Assembly (NCBI GenBank): GCA_036376245.1
Contig: DASVAS010000023.1
Span: 186,001-250,000 of the forward strand
Origin: DATARR01 sp036376245
Lineage (GTDB): Bacteria > Acidobacteriota > Thermoanaerobaculia > Multivoradales > UBA5704
Reading direction: 5' to 3'
Length of the DNA stretch: 64,000 bases
This document shows, one piece after another, positions 1-8,317 of this stretch. Every line of letters starts with the position of its first letter. Position 1 is the first letter of the stretch. A model generated the notes under the pieces. It was given only the letters and a program-made list of their open reading frames with translations. It was not told the origin of the DNA and did not search any database. A program made the position numbers and the translations under genes.

Positions 1-1695
1 AACGGGTCGGGGAAGTCGACGCTTCTCCGCATCCTGGCCGGAATCGAGGTCCCGGACTCCGGCTCCCGCACCCTGCGCCGGGGCATCCGCATGGGGTACG
101 TCCCCCAGGACCCGTCGTTCCCGGAGGGGCGCACGGTCGAGGAGATCCTCGCCGAAGCCCTGGCGGACGACCCCGCGGAGGAGTACGAAAAGATGACCCG
201 GGTGGCGGTGTCGCTCGGCCGGGCGGGGTTCAACGATCCCACCCAGGCGGTGGACATCCTCTCCGGCGGCTGGCGCAAGCGGCTGGCCATCGCCCGCGAG
301 ATGGTCAAGGCGCCGGACATCCTCCTGATGGACGAGCCCACGAACCACCTGGACGTCGAGGGCATCCTGTGGCTGGAGGAGCTGCTGCGCAGCGAGCCGC
401 TGGCGTTTCTCGTGGTCAGCCACGACCGCTACTTCCTGGAGAACGTCGCCACGCGGATGATCGAGCTGGACCGCCGCTATCCCGAGGGGATCTTCCAGGC
501 GCCCGGCACCTACAGCGACTTCCTGGAGAAGCGGGACGAGGTGCTGCGCAACCAGGCCGAGTACCAGGCCTCGCTCGCCAACCGCGTCCGCCGCGAGGTG
601 GAATGGCTGAAGCGCGGGGCCAAGGCGCGCACCACCAAGGCCAAGGGGCGCATCCAGGAGGCGGAGCGGCTGATCTCCGAGCTGCAGGAGATGAAGGAGC
701 GGACCGGGCCGGCGGCGAACGCCCGCGCCGGGATCGACTTCAACGCCTCGGACCGCAAGACCAGGAAGCTCCTGGTGGCCCACGGCCTCGCCAAGTCGTT
801 CGACGGCAGGAAGATCTTCTCCGGGCTCGACTTGCGGCTCGTCCCCGGCATGAAGCTGGGGCTTCTGGGGCCGAACGGCAGCGGCAAGACCACGCTGCTC
901 TCCCTGCTCGACGGCACCCTGGAGCCGGACGCCGGATCGATCGAGCGGGCGGAGTGGCTGCGCACGGTGCGCTTCGAGCAGAGCCGCGAGACCCTGGACC
1001 GCACCGTCTCGCTGCGCCGGGCGCTGGCGCCGGAGTCCGACTCGGTGGTCTACCAGGACCGCCCGATCCACGTGGCGTCCTGGGCGAAGCGGTTCCTGTT
1101 CCGGACCGAGCAGCTCGATACGCCCGTCTCGCGGCTCTCCGGCGGCGAGCAGGCGCGCATCCTCATCGCCCGCCTGATGCTCCAGCCGGCGGACCTGCTG
1201 ATCCTGGACGAGCCGACGAACGACCTGGACATCCCGACGCTGGAGGTGCTGGAGGAGAGCCTCCTGGAGTTCCCCGGCGCGCTGGTCCTGGTGACCCACG
1301 ACCGCTATCTGCTGGAGAACGTCTCGACGCACGTGCTGGCCCTGGACGGCAAGGGTGGGCATCAATACTTCGCGGACTACGCGCAGTGGGAGGCGCACCG
1401 CGAATCCGCCGAAGCCGCGCCGAAGCCCGCCGCCCCCAAGCCGGCGGCGACGCCGAAGGAGACGAAGCCGTCGAAGAAGCTCTCCTATCGCGAGCAGCAG
1501 GAGTGGGACCGGATGGAGGAGAAGGTCCTCGAAGCCGAGGACGCGCTGGCCGCCGCGCAGGCGGCGGTGGAGGACCCGGCGGTGGCCAGCAATCCCACGG
1601 AGCTCCAGGCCCGCTGCGCCGCCATGGAGACGGCGCGGGTGGAGGTCGAACGGCTGTACGCGCGGTGGGCGGAGCTGGAGGAGAAGCAGAAGTAG
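1..1695 (+). CDS. ABC-F family ATP-binding protein, Uup-like (5' end outside window)
   Basis: Soluble twin-ATPase of the ABC-F family, whose members act on the ribosome and have no membrane domain. The frame is already open at the first base, inside the first Walker A (NGSGKST), so some 35-40 N-terminal residues are missing and 564 remain. Domain 1 shows LSGGWRKRLAIA and Walker B LLMDEPTNH. A charged Arg/Lys-rich inter-domain linker follows. Domain 2 shows GPNGSGKTT, LSGGEQARI and LILDEPTND. A Pro/Ala/Lys-rich stretch then leads into a Glu/Ala-rich coiled coil of about 80 residues, an arrangement seen in Uup rather than EttA. The exact subfamily is an inference. It is convergent with an SDR gene, with a repeat element between them. 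Confidence 0.93.
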   Translation, partial: NGSGKSTLLRILAGIEVPDSGSRTLRRGIRMGYVPQDPSFPEGRTVEEILAEALADDPAEEYEKMTRVAVSLGRAGFNDPTQAVDILSGGWRKRLAIAREMVKAPDILLMDEPTNHLDVEGILWLEELLRSEPLAFLVVSHDRYFLENVATRMIELDRRYPEGIFQAPGTYSDFLEKRDEVLRNQAEYQASLANRVRREVEWLKRGAKARTTKAKGRIQEAERLISELQEMKERTGPAANARAGIDFNASDRKTRKLLVAHGLAKSFDGRKIFSGLDLRLVPGMKLGLLGPNGSGKTTLLSLLDGTLEPDAGSIERAEWLRTVRFEQSRETLDRTVSLRRALAPESDSVVYQDRPIHVASWAKRFLFRTEQLDTPVSRLSGGEQARILIARLMLQPADLLILDEPTNDLDIPTLEVLEESLLEFPGALVLVTHDRYLLENVSTHVLALDGKGGHQYFADYAQWEAHRESAEAAPKPAAPKPAATPKETKPSKKLSYREQQEWDRMEEKVLEAEDALAAAQAAVEDPAVASNPTELQARCAAMETARVEVERLYARWAELEEKQK

Positions 1696-1731
1696 GAGGG
1701 ACTTCAGTGTGTATGGCTGACGGAGGCGGCA

Positions 1732-1914
1732 TGCCCTCCGAGACCTCACCCCCTGGCCCCCTCTCCCTCCGCCCTCCCGTCCGCCGGGAGAGGGGGAACG
1801 ATGATTCAACGGTCTTGCCGAGGCCAAGAAGACCTCAATCGCAGGGCCCTCCCTCTCCCGGGGGCGGGCGGCAGGGAGATGGGAGAGGGACCGAGGGTGA
1901 GGTCTCGGAGGGCA
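1732..1914. repeat. MITE-like palindromic element, family A copy 1
   Basis: A 183-bp element bounded by a perfect 19-bp terminal inverted repeat (inner end GAGACCTCACC, mirrored as GGTGAGGTCTC). It contains two G/C-rich hairpins (arms of the CCCCTCTCCC/GGGAGAGGGG type) joined by a conserved linker of about 60 bp that contains GAACGATGA and AGACCTCAATCG. Related copies occur near 50.97 kb (inverted) and 62.0 kb, with half copies near 32.6 and 54.3-54.5 kb. It lies between convergent genes. No coding frame in it looks real. Confidence 0.85.
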
Positions 1915-1929
1915 GGGCGCTCCGTCTGG

Positions 1930-2961
1930 CTAGACGTCCAGATCCCGCCCGCGCCCTCCCCGCAGCGCCCGCGCTCCCATCAGCAGCCCGGCCCCGATGC
2001 CCAGCGCGGCCAGCGCCGCCGTCCGGGGGTGCAGGGCCGCCCGCGTGTAGAGGCTCGTCTCCTTGACCCGGCCCTGCCAGTTGCGGCCCCGCTCGCCGCC
2101 GTCGTAGTCCAGCGGGGCGTAGAGGTTGTCTTCCGGACGCGCGGGGATGTCCGTCATCTGCGAATCGAATCCCGTCCTCTCCAGGGCGAGGTCCATGAGC
2201 CGCGGCGCCTTGCGCTCCATGGCGCTCATCGCCCGGCCCGCGCCGCCGACGTTCAGCTCGCGGACGGGCTTCTGGGCGGCGTCGAGGATGGCGCGGGCGA
2301 CGATCTCCGGGGCGTAGACCGGCGGCACGGGTTGCGGCTCCACCTCCAGCAGGGTCTTCGCCTTGTCGAAGAACGGCGTGTCGATGCTCGTGGGCTTGAT
2401 CAGGGTCACGGAGATCGGCAGGCCCTCGGCCTCCAGCTCCAGCCGCAGGGCGTTGGTGAACCCCTTCACGGCGTGCTTGGCCGCGCAGTAGTTCCCCTGC
2501 AGCGGCACGGCGACGTCGGAGAGGACGCTGCCGACGTTGATCAGGGCTCCCCCCTCGCGGGCCAGGTAGGGCACCGCCGCCAGGGAGCCGTGGACCACGC
2601 CCCAGTAGAGGACGTCGAACTGCCGGCGCATGTCTTCGAGAGAAAGCTCCAGGATCCGGCCGTAGAGGGCCACGCCGGCGTTGTTGACCCAGGTGTCGAT
2701 GCCGCCGAAGGTGTTGAACGCCGTCTCGGCGATCTGCTCTACCTGGTGGGGATCGGCCACGTCGGCCACGACGTGGACGGCGTCGCCGCCGTCCTGGCGG
2801 ATCTCGTTCACGGCGTCCTGAAGGTCGCGCTCATTACGGGAAGAGAGCACCACGCGGGCGCCCGCCGCCGCGGCTTTCTTGGCGGTCACCAGGCCGATGC
2901 CGCTGGAGGCGCCGGTGATGACCAGGATCTGATCGGGAAGACTCTTCAGTTGCGGCTTCAT
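1930..2961 (-). CDS. SDR family NAD(P)-dependent oxidoreductase with C-terminal membrane segment
   Basis: Short-chain dehydrogenase/reductase with the usual landmarks: the cofactor motif TGASSGIG near residues 16-23, NNAG near 95, and the catalytic pair YCAAK near 160. At 343 residues it is longer than the usual 250. The extra C-terminal part holds a hydrophobic alanine/glycine/leucine-rich segment (AALAALGIGAGLLMGA), suggesting membrane attachment. The ATG follows a GGAGGT ribosome site. The substrate cannot be read from the sequence; long SDRs of this kind are often annotated only as SDR oxidoreductases. It stands alone on the minus strand beside a small secreted protein gene. Confidence 0.9.
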   Translation of the reverse strand: MKPQLKSLPDQILVITGASSGIGLVTAKKAAAAGARVVLSSRNERDLQDAVNEIRQDGGDAVHVVADVADPHQVEQIAETAFNTFGGIDTWVNNAGVALYGRILELSLEDMRRQFDVLYWGVVHGSLAAVPYLAREGGALINVGSVLSDVAVPLQGNYCAAKHAVKGFTNALRLELEAEGLPISVTLIKPTSIDTPFFDKAKTLLEVEPQPVPPVYAPEIVARAILDAAQKPVRELNVGGAGRAMSAMERKAPRLMDLALERTGFDSQMTDIPARPEDNLYAPLDYDGGERGRNWQGRVKETSLYTRAALHPRTAALAALGIGAGLLMGARALRGGRGRDLDV

Positions 2962-3031
2962 GGGGACCTCCTGGCCGGCGGACTTCGCCGGACCAGGAAA
3001 GTCCCTTGCCCGATGCGTGCCAGGAGCGAAG

Positions 3032-3475
3032 CTAGGTCTTGACCTTCTTCACGATGACCAGCGCGAGTCCCGTCTCGTCATCGATGAGCAGGTCCCCGGT
3101 GAACTGGACCCGGCGGCCCTCCACCAGCCGGCCGCAGGTGTTCACCGCCGAGTTGCCCAGGCAGACGACAGGGATGAACTGGTCGAACGGCCGCCTCGCC
3201 TCGACGTCCACGAACCGGAAGGGGGTGCCGTCGTCGAGGAAATCGACGCTGTCCACGAATTCGACCGTGCCGATGATGACGGCTTCGGCCTTGTCCGTGC
3301 GGGGGACGGCCTTCTCCGGAGCGACCGGGGCGCTCCCTTCCCCTTGCATTCTGGCGTAGGCCTGGACGGCCTTGACGAGGCTCTCGCGCTGGGCATCCCT
3401 GTCCTGGGACCAGGCGGAGACCGCGACGAGCAGGGCGGCGGCGAGCACGAAGACAGCGCGTTTCGGCATTCTCAT
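3032..3475 (-). CDS. Small secreted protein of unknown function
   Basis: A 147-residue protein with a clear Sec signal peptide: basic start MRMPKR, hydrophobic core, and predicted cleavage after AVSAWS. The mature part has about 120 residues and contains two cysteines (VVCLGNSAVNTCGR) that could form a disulfide. The second half reads like a small beta-rich domain (VEFVDSVDFLDDG, RRVQFTGDLLIDDETGLALVIVKKV). I do not recognise the family. The start is well supported by GAGGAGGA just upstream of the ATG. It is divergent from the HD-GYP gene. Confidence 0.7.
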   Translation of the reverse strand: MRMPKRAVFVLAAALLVAVSAWSQDRDAQRESLVKAVQAYARMQGEGSAPVAPEKAVPRTDKAEAVIIGTVEFVDSVDFLDDGTPFRFVDVEARRPFDQFIPVVCLGNSAVNTCGRLVEGRRVQFTGDLLIDDETGLALVIVKKVKT

Positions 3476-3807
3476 TCCTCCTCAGTGGACCCTCCGACTG
3501 AACCCTTGAGAGCCTCATTGGAACCTATAGTTGAATTATAACGCCGGCAGTGGGCTCATAACGTGCCGTGAGAAGCACCTTCTTGTATGAATGAGATCTT
3601 CCAGAGCGGTCCGTGCCGGAGCCCTACGGCTTTCCGGGAGAGCCATTTTGGGGATCGCGAAATCCTGAGGGGTGACGTATACTCCGCGTAATTGCTCAGC
3701 AACGCATCCCTCTGACAAGCGCGCTCTGGCCGCGAAGGACCCTATCCTGGCAGGCCCGGCGCGCCGAAGGCGTTGACTTGGGAGGCCGGGGCGGCAGCTC
3801 CGGGGTT
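3476..3807. promoter_or_regulatory. Divergent intergenic region with candidate -10 boxes
   Basis: About 330 bases between the divergent small secreted protein and HD-GYP genes, with no convincing coding frame. On the minus strand TATAAT (3535-3540 on the plus strand) is well placed as a -10 box for the secreted protein gene, although no good -35 is seen. On the plus strand TATACT (3678-3683) is a possible -10 for the HD-GYP gene. Both assignments are tentative. Confidence 0.35.
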
Positions 3808-4866
3808 ATGGAGTCTTCTGATTTGAGCTTACGTACGCGGTCCCTCTGGTATGTCGCCGCCATCGCCGCGGCGGTCCTGGGTGTCGCCCTGCTGCTGGTG
3901 CTGCGCCTCGTCTCGGTGGCGGACGACCCGCAGCTCGCGCGGCAGATCGGCTGGAACCTCCTGTTCATCGCCCTCTCAGCCGGCATCCTGGCGGCCGGCG
4001 CCGCCTTCTGGGTGGTCCGGCGGATCACGCTCCCCCTCCGCAGCCTGGCGCACACCATGACCGAGATGGCGCGGACGGGCAGACTCCAGAGCGACTTTCC
4101 GACGGCCGGCGGCGGCAGCGAGGTGCAGCTCATCGAGGAGACCTTCCGTTCCCTGACCGTCTCCCTGGAGGAGTCGCAGCGCGCCCGGGAGCGTTCGTAC
4201 GTCGAGGCGGTGGGGGCCGTGGTAACGGCGGCCGACGCCCGCGACCACGAGACCACCGGCCATTCCTTCCGCGTGGCCCTCTACGCCGTTTCCCTGGCCA
4301 AGGCCCTGGGGATCCATGGCGAGGACCTGAAGGCGATCGAGTGGGGCGCACTGCTCCACGATGTCGGCAAGATGGTGGTGCCCGACGAGATCCTGCGCAA
4401 GATGGGGCCGCTGACGGAATCCGAGTGGCACATCATGAAGCAGCATCCCAACTGGGGGTTTGACATGCTGGCCGAGGCCAGCTTCCTCCAGCCCGCGGCC
4501 GTGGACATCGTCTACAGCCATCACGAGCGGTGGGACGGCAAGGGCTACCCCCGCGGCATCGCAGGCGAAAGCATCCCGCTGAGCGCCCGCATCTTCGCGG
4601 TGGTGGACACCTACGACGCCATCACCTCGGACCGTCCGTACCGCAAGGCGCGCCCCCATCAGGCGGCCGTGACCGAGCTGCAGCGGGTGGCCGGGCAGCA
4701 GCTCGACCCGGCGATCGTGGAGGTCTTCGCCCGCCTCCCCGAGGTGGAGCTGCGCCGCCTGCGGGAGCTGTGCAAGCGGATCCACCCCGGCCTCAGCCTG
4801 CCGGCGGACCTGCTGGACCGCTTCGCCGATCCCGAGCCCGAAGCCCAGGCCGACGCCGTATCCTAG
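3808..4866 (+). CDS. Membrane-anchored HAMP/HD-GYP domain protein (probable c-di-GMP phosphodiesterase)
   Basis: The N-terminus has two hydrophobic segments (LWYVAAIAAAVLGVALLLVL and a second near residues 50-72) with a very short outside loop. A HAMP-like linker and then an HD-GYP domain follow. The metal-binding LLHDVGK and the diagnostic HHERWDGKGYP are both intact, so c-di-GMP hydrolysis is the expected activity. There is no receiver or sensor domain beyond HAMP. The ATG was chosen. An in-frame TTG 30 bases upstream would add ten Gly/Ser-rich residues, and neither start has a well-spaced ribosome site. A DUF309 gene follows four bases after the stop. Confidence 0.85.
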   Translation: MESSDLSLRTRSLWYVAAIAAAVLGVALLLVLRLVSVADDPQLARQIGWNLLFIALSAGILAAGAAFWVVRRITLPLRSLAHTMTEMARTGRLQSDFPTAGGGSEVQLIEETFRSLTVSLEESQRARERSYVEAVGAVVTAADARDHETTGHSFRVALYAVSLAKALGIHGEDLKAIEWGALLHDVGKMVVPDEILRKMGPLTESEWHIMKQHPNWGFDMLAEASFLQPAAVDIVYSHHERWDGKGYPRGIAGESIPLSARIFAVVDTYDAITSDRPYRKARPHQAAVTELQRVAGQQLDPAIVEVFARLPEVELRRLRELCKRIHPGLSLPADLLDRFADPEPEAQADAVS

Positions 4867-4870
4867 GGAT

Positions 4871-5272
4871 GTGAAGCGGGAGCTCCATCCCACCTTGCTC
4901 CCCGAGGAGCGGCGGCGGCTTTTCCGGGAAGGGCTCGACCTCTTCAACCGCGGCGCGTTCTACGAGGCCCACGAGGTCTGGGAGGACGTCTGGCGCTCCA
5001 CCACCCCGGAACCCAGGGATCTCTTCCAGGGCCTGATCCAGGTCGCCACCGCCCTGCACCAGTTTCAAGACCTGAAGAGGCTGGACGGCCCCCGCCGCAC
5101 CCTCGCCAAAGCGCGGCGCCGGCTGGAGCCCTTCGCACCGGTCTCGCACGGGTTGGACGTCGCGGGGCTGCTGGAGGCGGTCGGGGAATGGCAAAGGTGG
5201 CTGGAGCGGCGCGAGGGAGAGCCGCCGGGGGTGCCTGTGATCCGGATTTTCGACCCCGCCGCAGTCCTCTGA
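4871..5272 (+). CDS. DUF309 domain-containing protein
   Basis: A 133-residue helical protein with the DUF309 hallmark EGLDLFNRGAFYEAHEVWE followed by a Trp-rich segment and GLIQVATALHQF. The family is widespread and its biochemical function is unknown. A GTG start is used four bases after the HD-GYP stop, so the two are probably co-transcribed. The stop codon borders the first unit of a 9-bp tandem/inverted repeat, so the gene ends at the edge of that hairpin. Confidence 0.85.
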   Translation: MKRELHPTLLPEERRRLFREGLDLFNRGAFYEAHEVWEDVWRSTTPEPRDLFQGLIQVATALHQFQDLKRLDGPRRTLAKARRRLEPFAPVSHGLDVAGLLEAVGEWQRWLERREGEPPGVPVIRIFDPAAVL

Positions 5273-5358
5273 AGGACCTAAACGACCTAAAGGACACAAA
5301 GGACAACCTGTCCGATGTCCTTTAGGTCGTTTAGGTCCTTTATGTCCTTTAGGTCCTT
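5272..5358. repeat. 9-bp-unit inverted repeat array, family B copy 1 (hairpin between convergent genes)
   Basis: Tandem 9-mers of the form AAGGACCTA/AACGACCTA run rightward, then their reverse complements return. Positions 5272-5296 and 5316-5340 form a perfect 25-bp inverted repeat around a 19-base loop, and two further units extend the right arm. It fills the whole gap between two convergent genes. Two other members occur near 29.45 and 54.35 kb. A bidirectional terminator role is plausible, though there is no strong U-tract. Confidence 0.85.
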
Positions 5359-5362
5359 GCTT

Positions 5363-6283
5363 TCAGGGGATTCCATACCGCCGCCGCTTCTCCCACAGCG
5401 CCTTGCGGCTGATGCCCAGGAGGTCGGCGGCCCGGCCCTGGTGGCCGCGGGTGTAGGCGAGCGCCTTGCGGATCTGCTCCTTCTCCACTTCCACCAGAGG
5501 ACGGGGGCGCGCCTCCAGCAGCTCGTCGGGCGGCGGCGGATCGACCGGCTCGCCGTCGGAGAGGATCAATCCCCGCTCCAGGGTGTTGCGGAGCTGCCGC
5601 AGGTTGCCCGGCCAGGGGTGCTCCAGCATCCAGGCGCGGGCGCGGGGCGCCAGGGCGGGATCGCGGTAGCCGAAGCGCTCGCCGAGATCGGCCAGGAGGT
5701 GGTCGATGACACGTGGCAAATCTTCCCGCCGCTCGCGCAACGGGGGCACGCGGAAGGCCAGGACCTCCAGGCGGTAGAAGAGGTCGGGGCGGAACGTCTC
5801 CCGGGCCACGCGCTGGGGGAGATCCTCCGAGCCGATGGCGACGAAGCGGAGGTCGGCGGCGACCTCCGGCCCGCCCAGGGGAGCGTAGCGCCGCTCCGCC
5901 ACCAGCCGCAGCAGTTTGGGCTGGACGGACAGCGGCAACTCCTCCACATGGTCGAGCACGAGCGTGCCCCCTTCCGCGCGGGCCACCCGGCCCTCCCCGG
6001 CCCGCTCGGCGCCGGTGAAGGCGCCGGCCCGGTAGCCGAACAGCTCGCTCTCGAACAGGGTGGTGGGGATCGCGCCCGGGTCCACCTCGATCAGGGGACC
6101 CTGGGCGCGCGGGCTGGCGCCGTGGAGGGCGCGGGCCACCGTGGAGCGGCCGCTCCCCGGCTCGCCGAGGATGAGGACGGGAGCGTCCGTGGCCGCGGCG
6201 CGGCCGATGCCGCGCAGGCTCTCGGCCAGCGCGGGGAAGTCCTGGAGGAGACGCGGCAGGGTGAGCGGCGCCGCGGCGGTCAC
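5363..6283 (-). CDS. Sigma-54-type AAA+ regulator with altered Walker motifs
   Basis: A 306-residue protein with only the sigma-54 activator AAA+ core and a C-terminal Fis-like helix-turn-helix (GRAADLLGISRKALWEKRRR). No receiver or sensory domain is present. The sigma-54 contact loop is canonical (GAFTGA, residues 87-92), as is the arginine-finger region. Walker A reads GEPGSGRST, with Arg46 where Lys is expected. Walker B reads LVLDHVEEL, with His112 replacing the catalytic Glu. ATP hydrolysis may therefore be weak or lost. The GTG start overlaps the rsfS stop as GTGA, making this the last gene of the rplU-rpmA-obgE-nadD-rsfS operon. Confidence 0.85.
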   Translation of the reverse strand: MTAAAPLTLPRLLQDFPALAESLRGIGRAAATDAPVLILGEPGSGRSTVARALHGASPRAQGPLIEVDPGAIPTTLFESELFGYRAGAFTGAERAGEGRVARAEGGTLVLDHVEELPLSVQPKLLRLVAERRYAPLGGPEVAADLRFVAIGSEDLPQRVARETFRPDLFYRLEVLAFRVPPLRERREDLPRVIDHLLADLGERFGYRDPALAPRARAWMLEHPWPGNLRQLRNTLERGLILSDGEPVDPPPPDELLEARPRPLVEVEKEQIRKALAYTRGHQGRAADLLGISRKALWEKRRRYGIP

Positions 6284-6660
6284 GCCCGGAGCTCGGCCGT
6301 CACGTCGGGAGCGTCCCCCCAGAGGCGCTCCAGGGCGTAGTACCGCCGGGGCTCCTCCTGGAAGACGTGCACGACGAGGTCGCCGTAGTCCAACAGCACC
6401 CACTGGCCCCGGTTGTAGCCCTCGACGTGCAGGGGACGCGACTTGTTCTCGCGCAGCCGCTCCTGCACGGCGTCGGCGATGGCCTGGACCTGGCGCTCGC
6501 TGGTGCCGCTGCAGATCATGAAGTAATCCGTGAAGTCCGTCACCTTCTCGAGGTGCAGGACCTTGAGATCGACCGCCTTGCGGTCGTCGGCGGCCGAGAC
6601 GGCCTCGCGGACTTTCTGTAGGGTGTCGATGGGGGTGGTGGTGATGGGTTCTGGATTCAT
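6280..6660 (-). CDS. rsfS: Ribosomal silencing factor RsfS
   Basis: A 126-residue RsfS/DUF143 protein. In well-studied bacteria it binds ribosomal protein L14 and blocks joining of the 30S and 50S subunits when nutrients are short. The characteristic stretch is present: KVTDFTDYFMICSGTSERQV, then EGYNRGQWVLLDYGDLVVHVF and an aromatic tail (RRYYALERLW). Length is normal. Its ATG overlaps the nadD stop as ATGA, which indicates translational coupling, and nadD-rsfS is a widely conserved neighbour pair. rlmH, often next, is replaced here by the sigma-54-type regulator. Confidence 0.95.
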   Translation of the reverse strand: MNPEPITTTPIDTLQKVREAVSAADDRKAVDLKVLHLEKVTDFTDYFMICSGTSERQVQAIADAVQERLRENKSRPLHVEGYNRGQWVLLDYGDLVVHVFQEEPRRYYALERLWGDAPDVTAELRA

Positions 6661-7259
6661 CGGTACAGGTCGTATTTTTGCACGTATCGTACCACCAAGT
6701 CCGGGAGCGTCCCCTCCGGAACCGGGAAGCCGGCGGCGAGCAATTCCCGCAGCCGGGTCGAGGAGACGTCCACGGGTTTCTGTCGCAACAGAAGGACGCG
6801 GTCCGTCCTCGCCAGCTCCGCGATCTCCGGATGCAGGGAGGGCGCGTCGAGATCCCAGCCCGGACGGGCCAGGACCACCAGCCGGGCGGCCTGGGGGATC
6901 TCCCGCCAGCGCACCCACAGGTGGAGGTCGGCGAACGAGTCGCCGCCGATGATCAGGAAGAGCTCCGCCGCCGGCATCTCCCGGCGGAAGTGCTCCAGCG
7001 TCTCGATGGTGTAGGCCGGCCGCTCCAGCGTCAGCTCGTGGGGCGAAACGTACAGGCCGTCCTCGTTCAACAACGCCAGCTCCACCATGGCGTAGCGGGC
7101 CAGGGCCGGCGCCATGGCCCGCCCGGGCTTGTGCGGCGGCCGGGCCGTGGGCAGGTAGAGGACCCGGTCGAGCCCGAGGGCGCGCCGCGCCTCCCGGATG
7201 GGCTCGATGTGCCCGCGGTGGATGGGATCGAAACTGCCTCCGAAGAGACCGATCTTCAC
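6657..7259 (-). CDS. nadD: Nicotinate-nucleotide adenylyltransferase
   Basis: Transfers AMP from ATP to nicotinate mononucleotide in NAD biosynthesis. The nucleotidyltransferase fold is recognisable from GGSFDPIHRGHI at the N-terminus (the HxGH ATP site), the central FLIIGGDSFADLHLW, and the C-terminal SSTRLREL (ISTTxxR-like phosphate-binding motif). It is 200 residues, as is usual. A GTG start overlaps the obgE stop (GTGA) and its own stop overlaps rsfS, so expression should be coupled to ribosome-assembly genes. Confidence 0.96.
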   Translation of the reverse strand: MKIGLFGGSFDPIHRGHIEPIREARRALGLDRVLYLPTARPPHKPGRAMAPALARYAMVELALLNEDGLYVSPHELTLERPAYTIETLEHFRREMPAAELFLIIGGDSFADLHLWVRWREIPQAARLVVLARPGWDLDAPSLHPEIAELARTDRVLLLRQKPVDVSSTRLRELLAAGFPVPEGTLPDLVVRYVQKYDLYR

Positions 7260-8260
7260 TCGCCCCGGGCCTCCAGACGGCGCGACAGCTCGGAGATGAG
7301 CTTGGGGATCCCCTCCCCTGTCGCGGAGCTGATCTCCATGTGGAACAGGTCGCGTTTCGCGGCCTCCCTGGCCAGCTCCTCCCGCCGCTCGGGCAGGGCG
7401 GAGTCCAGCTTGCTCCCCACGATCAGCCGCTCGCGCTCCATCAGCTCGGGATTGAAGGCCTCCAGCTCCCGCTCCACCACGGCCAGATCCTCGGCGGCGC
7501 TCCCCTCCGGGTTGGAGAGGTCCACCAGGTGCAGAAGCACCCGGCAGCGCTCGATGTGGCGGAGGAACTGGATCCCCAGCCCCGCGCCCTCGGCCGCGCC
7601 GGCGATCAGCCCCGGCAGGTCGGCGATGACGAAGGGCTCCGCGAGGGGACCCTCGGCCACCACGCCGAGCTGCGGCACCAGGGTGGTGAACGGATAGTCG
7701 GCGATCTTCGGCTTGGCCGCCGAGACCACGCTGATCAGGGTCGACTTGCCGGCGTTGGGCAGGCCGACGACGCCGACGTCCGCCAGCAGCTTGAGCTCCA
7801 GGCGGAGGCGGCGCTCCTCGCCGTCGCGGCCAGGGTCGGCGCGGCGCGGCGCCTGGTTGGTGGCGGTGGCGAAGCGGGCGTTGCCCCGCCCGCCCTGGCC
7901 GCCGGCGGCCACCAGCAGCCGCTCGCCATCCCGCAGCACCTCGCCGAGCAGGTCCCCGGTCTCCTCGTCGTAGACCACGGTGCCCAGGGGGACCGGGACC
8001 TCGAGGTCCTCGCCCGACTTGCCGGACTTGTTCGAGCCTTCGCCGTGGCGGCCCCGCTGCGCGGGGTAGAGGGAAGCGAAGCGGAGATGGTAGAGGGTGT
8101 TCCGGTTGGCGTGGCCCACCAGATACACCGATCCCCCTTCTCCTCCGTCGCCGCCCGATGGCCCGCCCCGGGGGACGTACTTCTCGCGGCGGAAGGCCAC
8201 GCAGCCGTTGCCGCCACGCCCGGCCCGGACGTGAATCGTGGCTTCGTCGAGAAAGATCAA
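7256..8260 (-). CDS. obgE: GTPase ObgE/CgtA
   Basis: Large-subunit ribosome-assembly GTPase. The glycine-rich Obg domain fills about the first 158 residues (IHVRAGRGGNGCVAFRREK, GGPSGGDGGEGGSVYL). The G domain follows with GLPNAGKST (G1), DLPGLI (G3) and SKLD (G4). At 334 residues it lacks the extra C-terminal OCT domain of some family members. Translation starts at TTG, supported by the standard Obg N-terminus (IFLDEATIHV). It lies directly after rplU and rpmA, the classic order. Confidence 0.96.
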   Translation of the reverse strand: MIFLDEATIHVRAGRGGNGCVAFRREKYVPRGGPSGGDGGEGGSVYLVGHANRNTLYHLRFASLYPAQRGRHGEGSNKSGKSGEDLEVPVPLGTVVYDEETGDLLGEVLRDGERLLVAAGGQGGRGNARFATATNQAPRRADPGRDGEERRLRLELKLLADVGVVGLPNAGKSTLISVVSAAKPKIADYPFTTLVPQLGVVAEGPLAEPFVIADLPGLIAGAAEGAGLGIQFLRHIERCRVLLHLVDLSNPEGSAAEDLAVVERELEAFNPELMERERLIVGSKLDSALPERREELAREAAKRDLFHMEISSATGEGIPKLISELSRRLEARGE

Positions 8261-8317
8261 GGTCGGTTGCGAGAGGAAAAGCGGCCGGGAGCCGGACTCA
8301 TGGCCCGGCCCCCCGGG

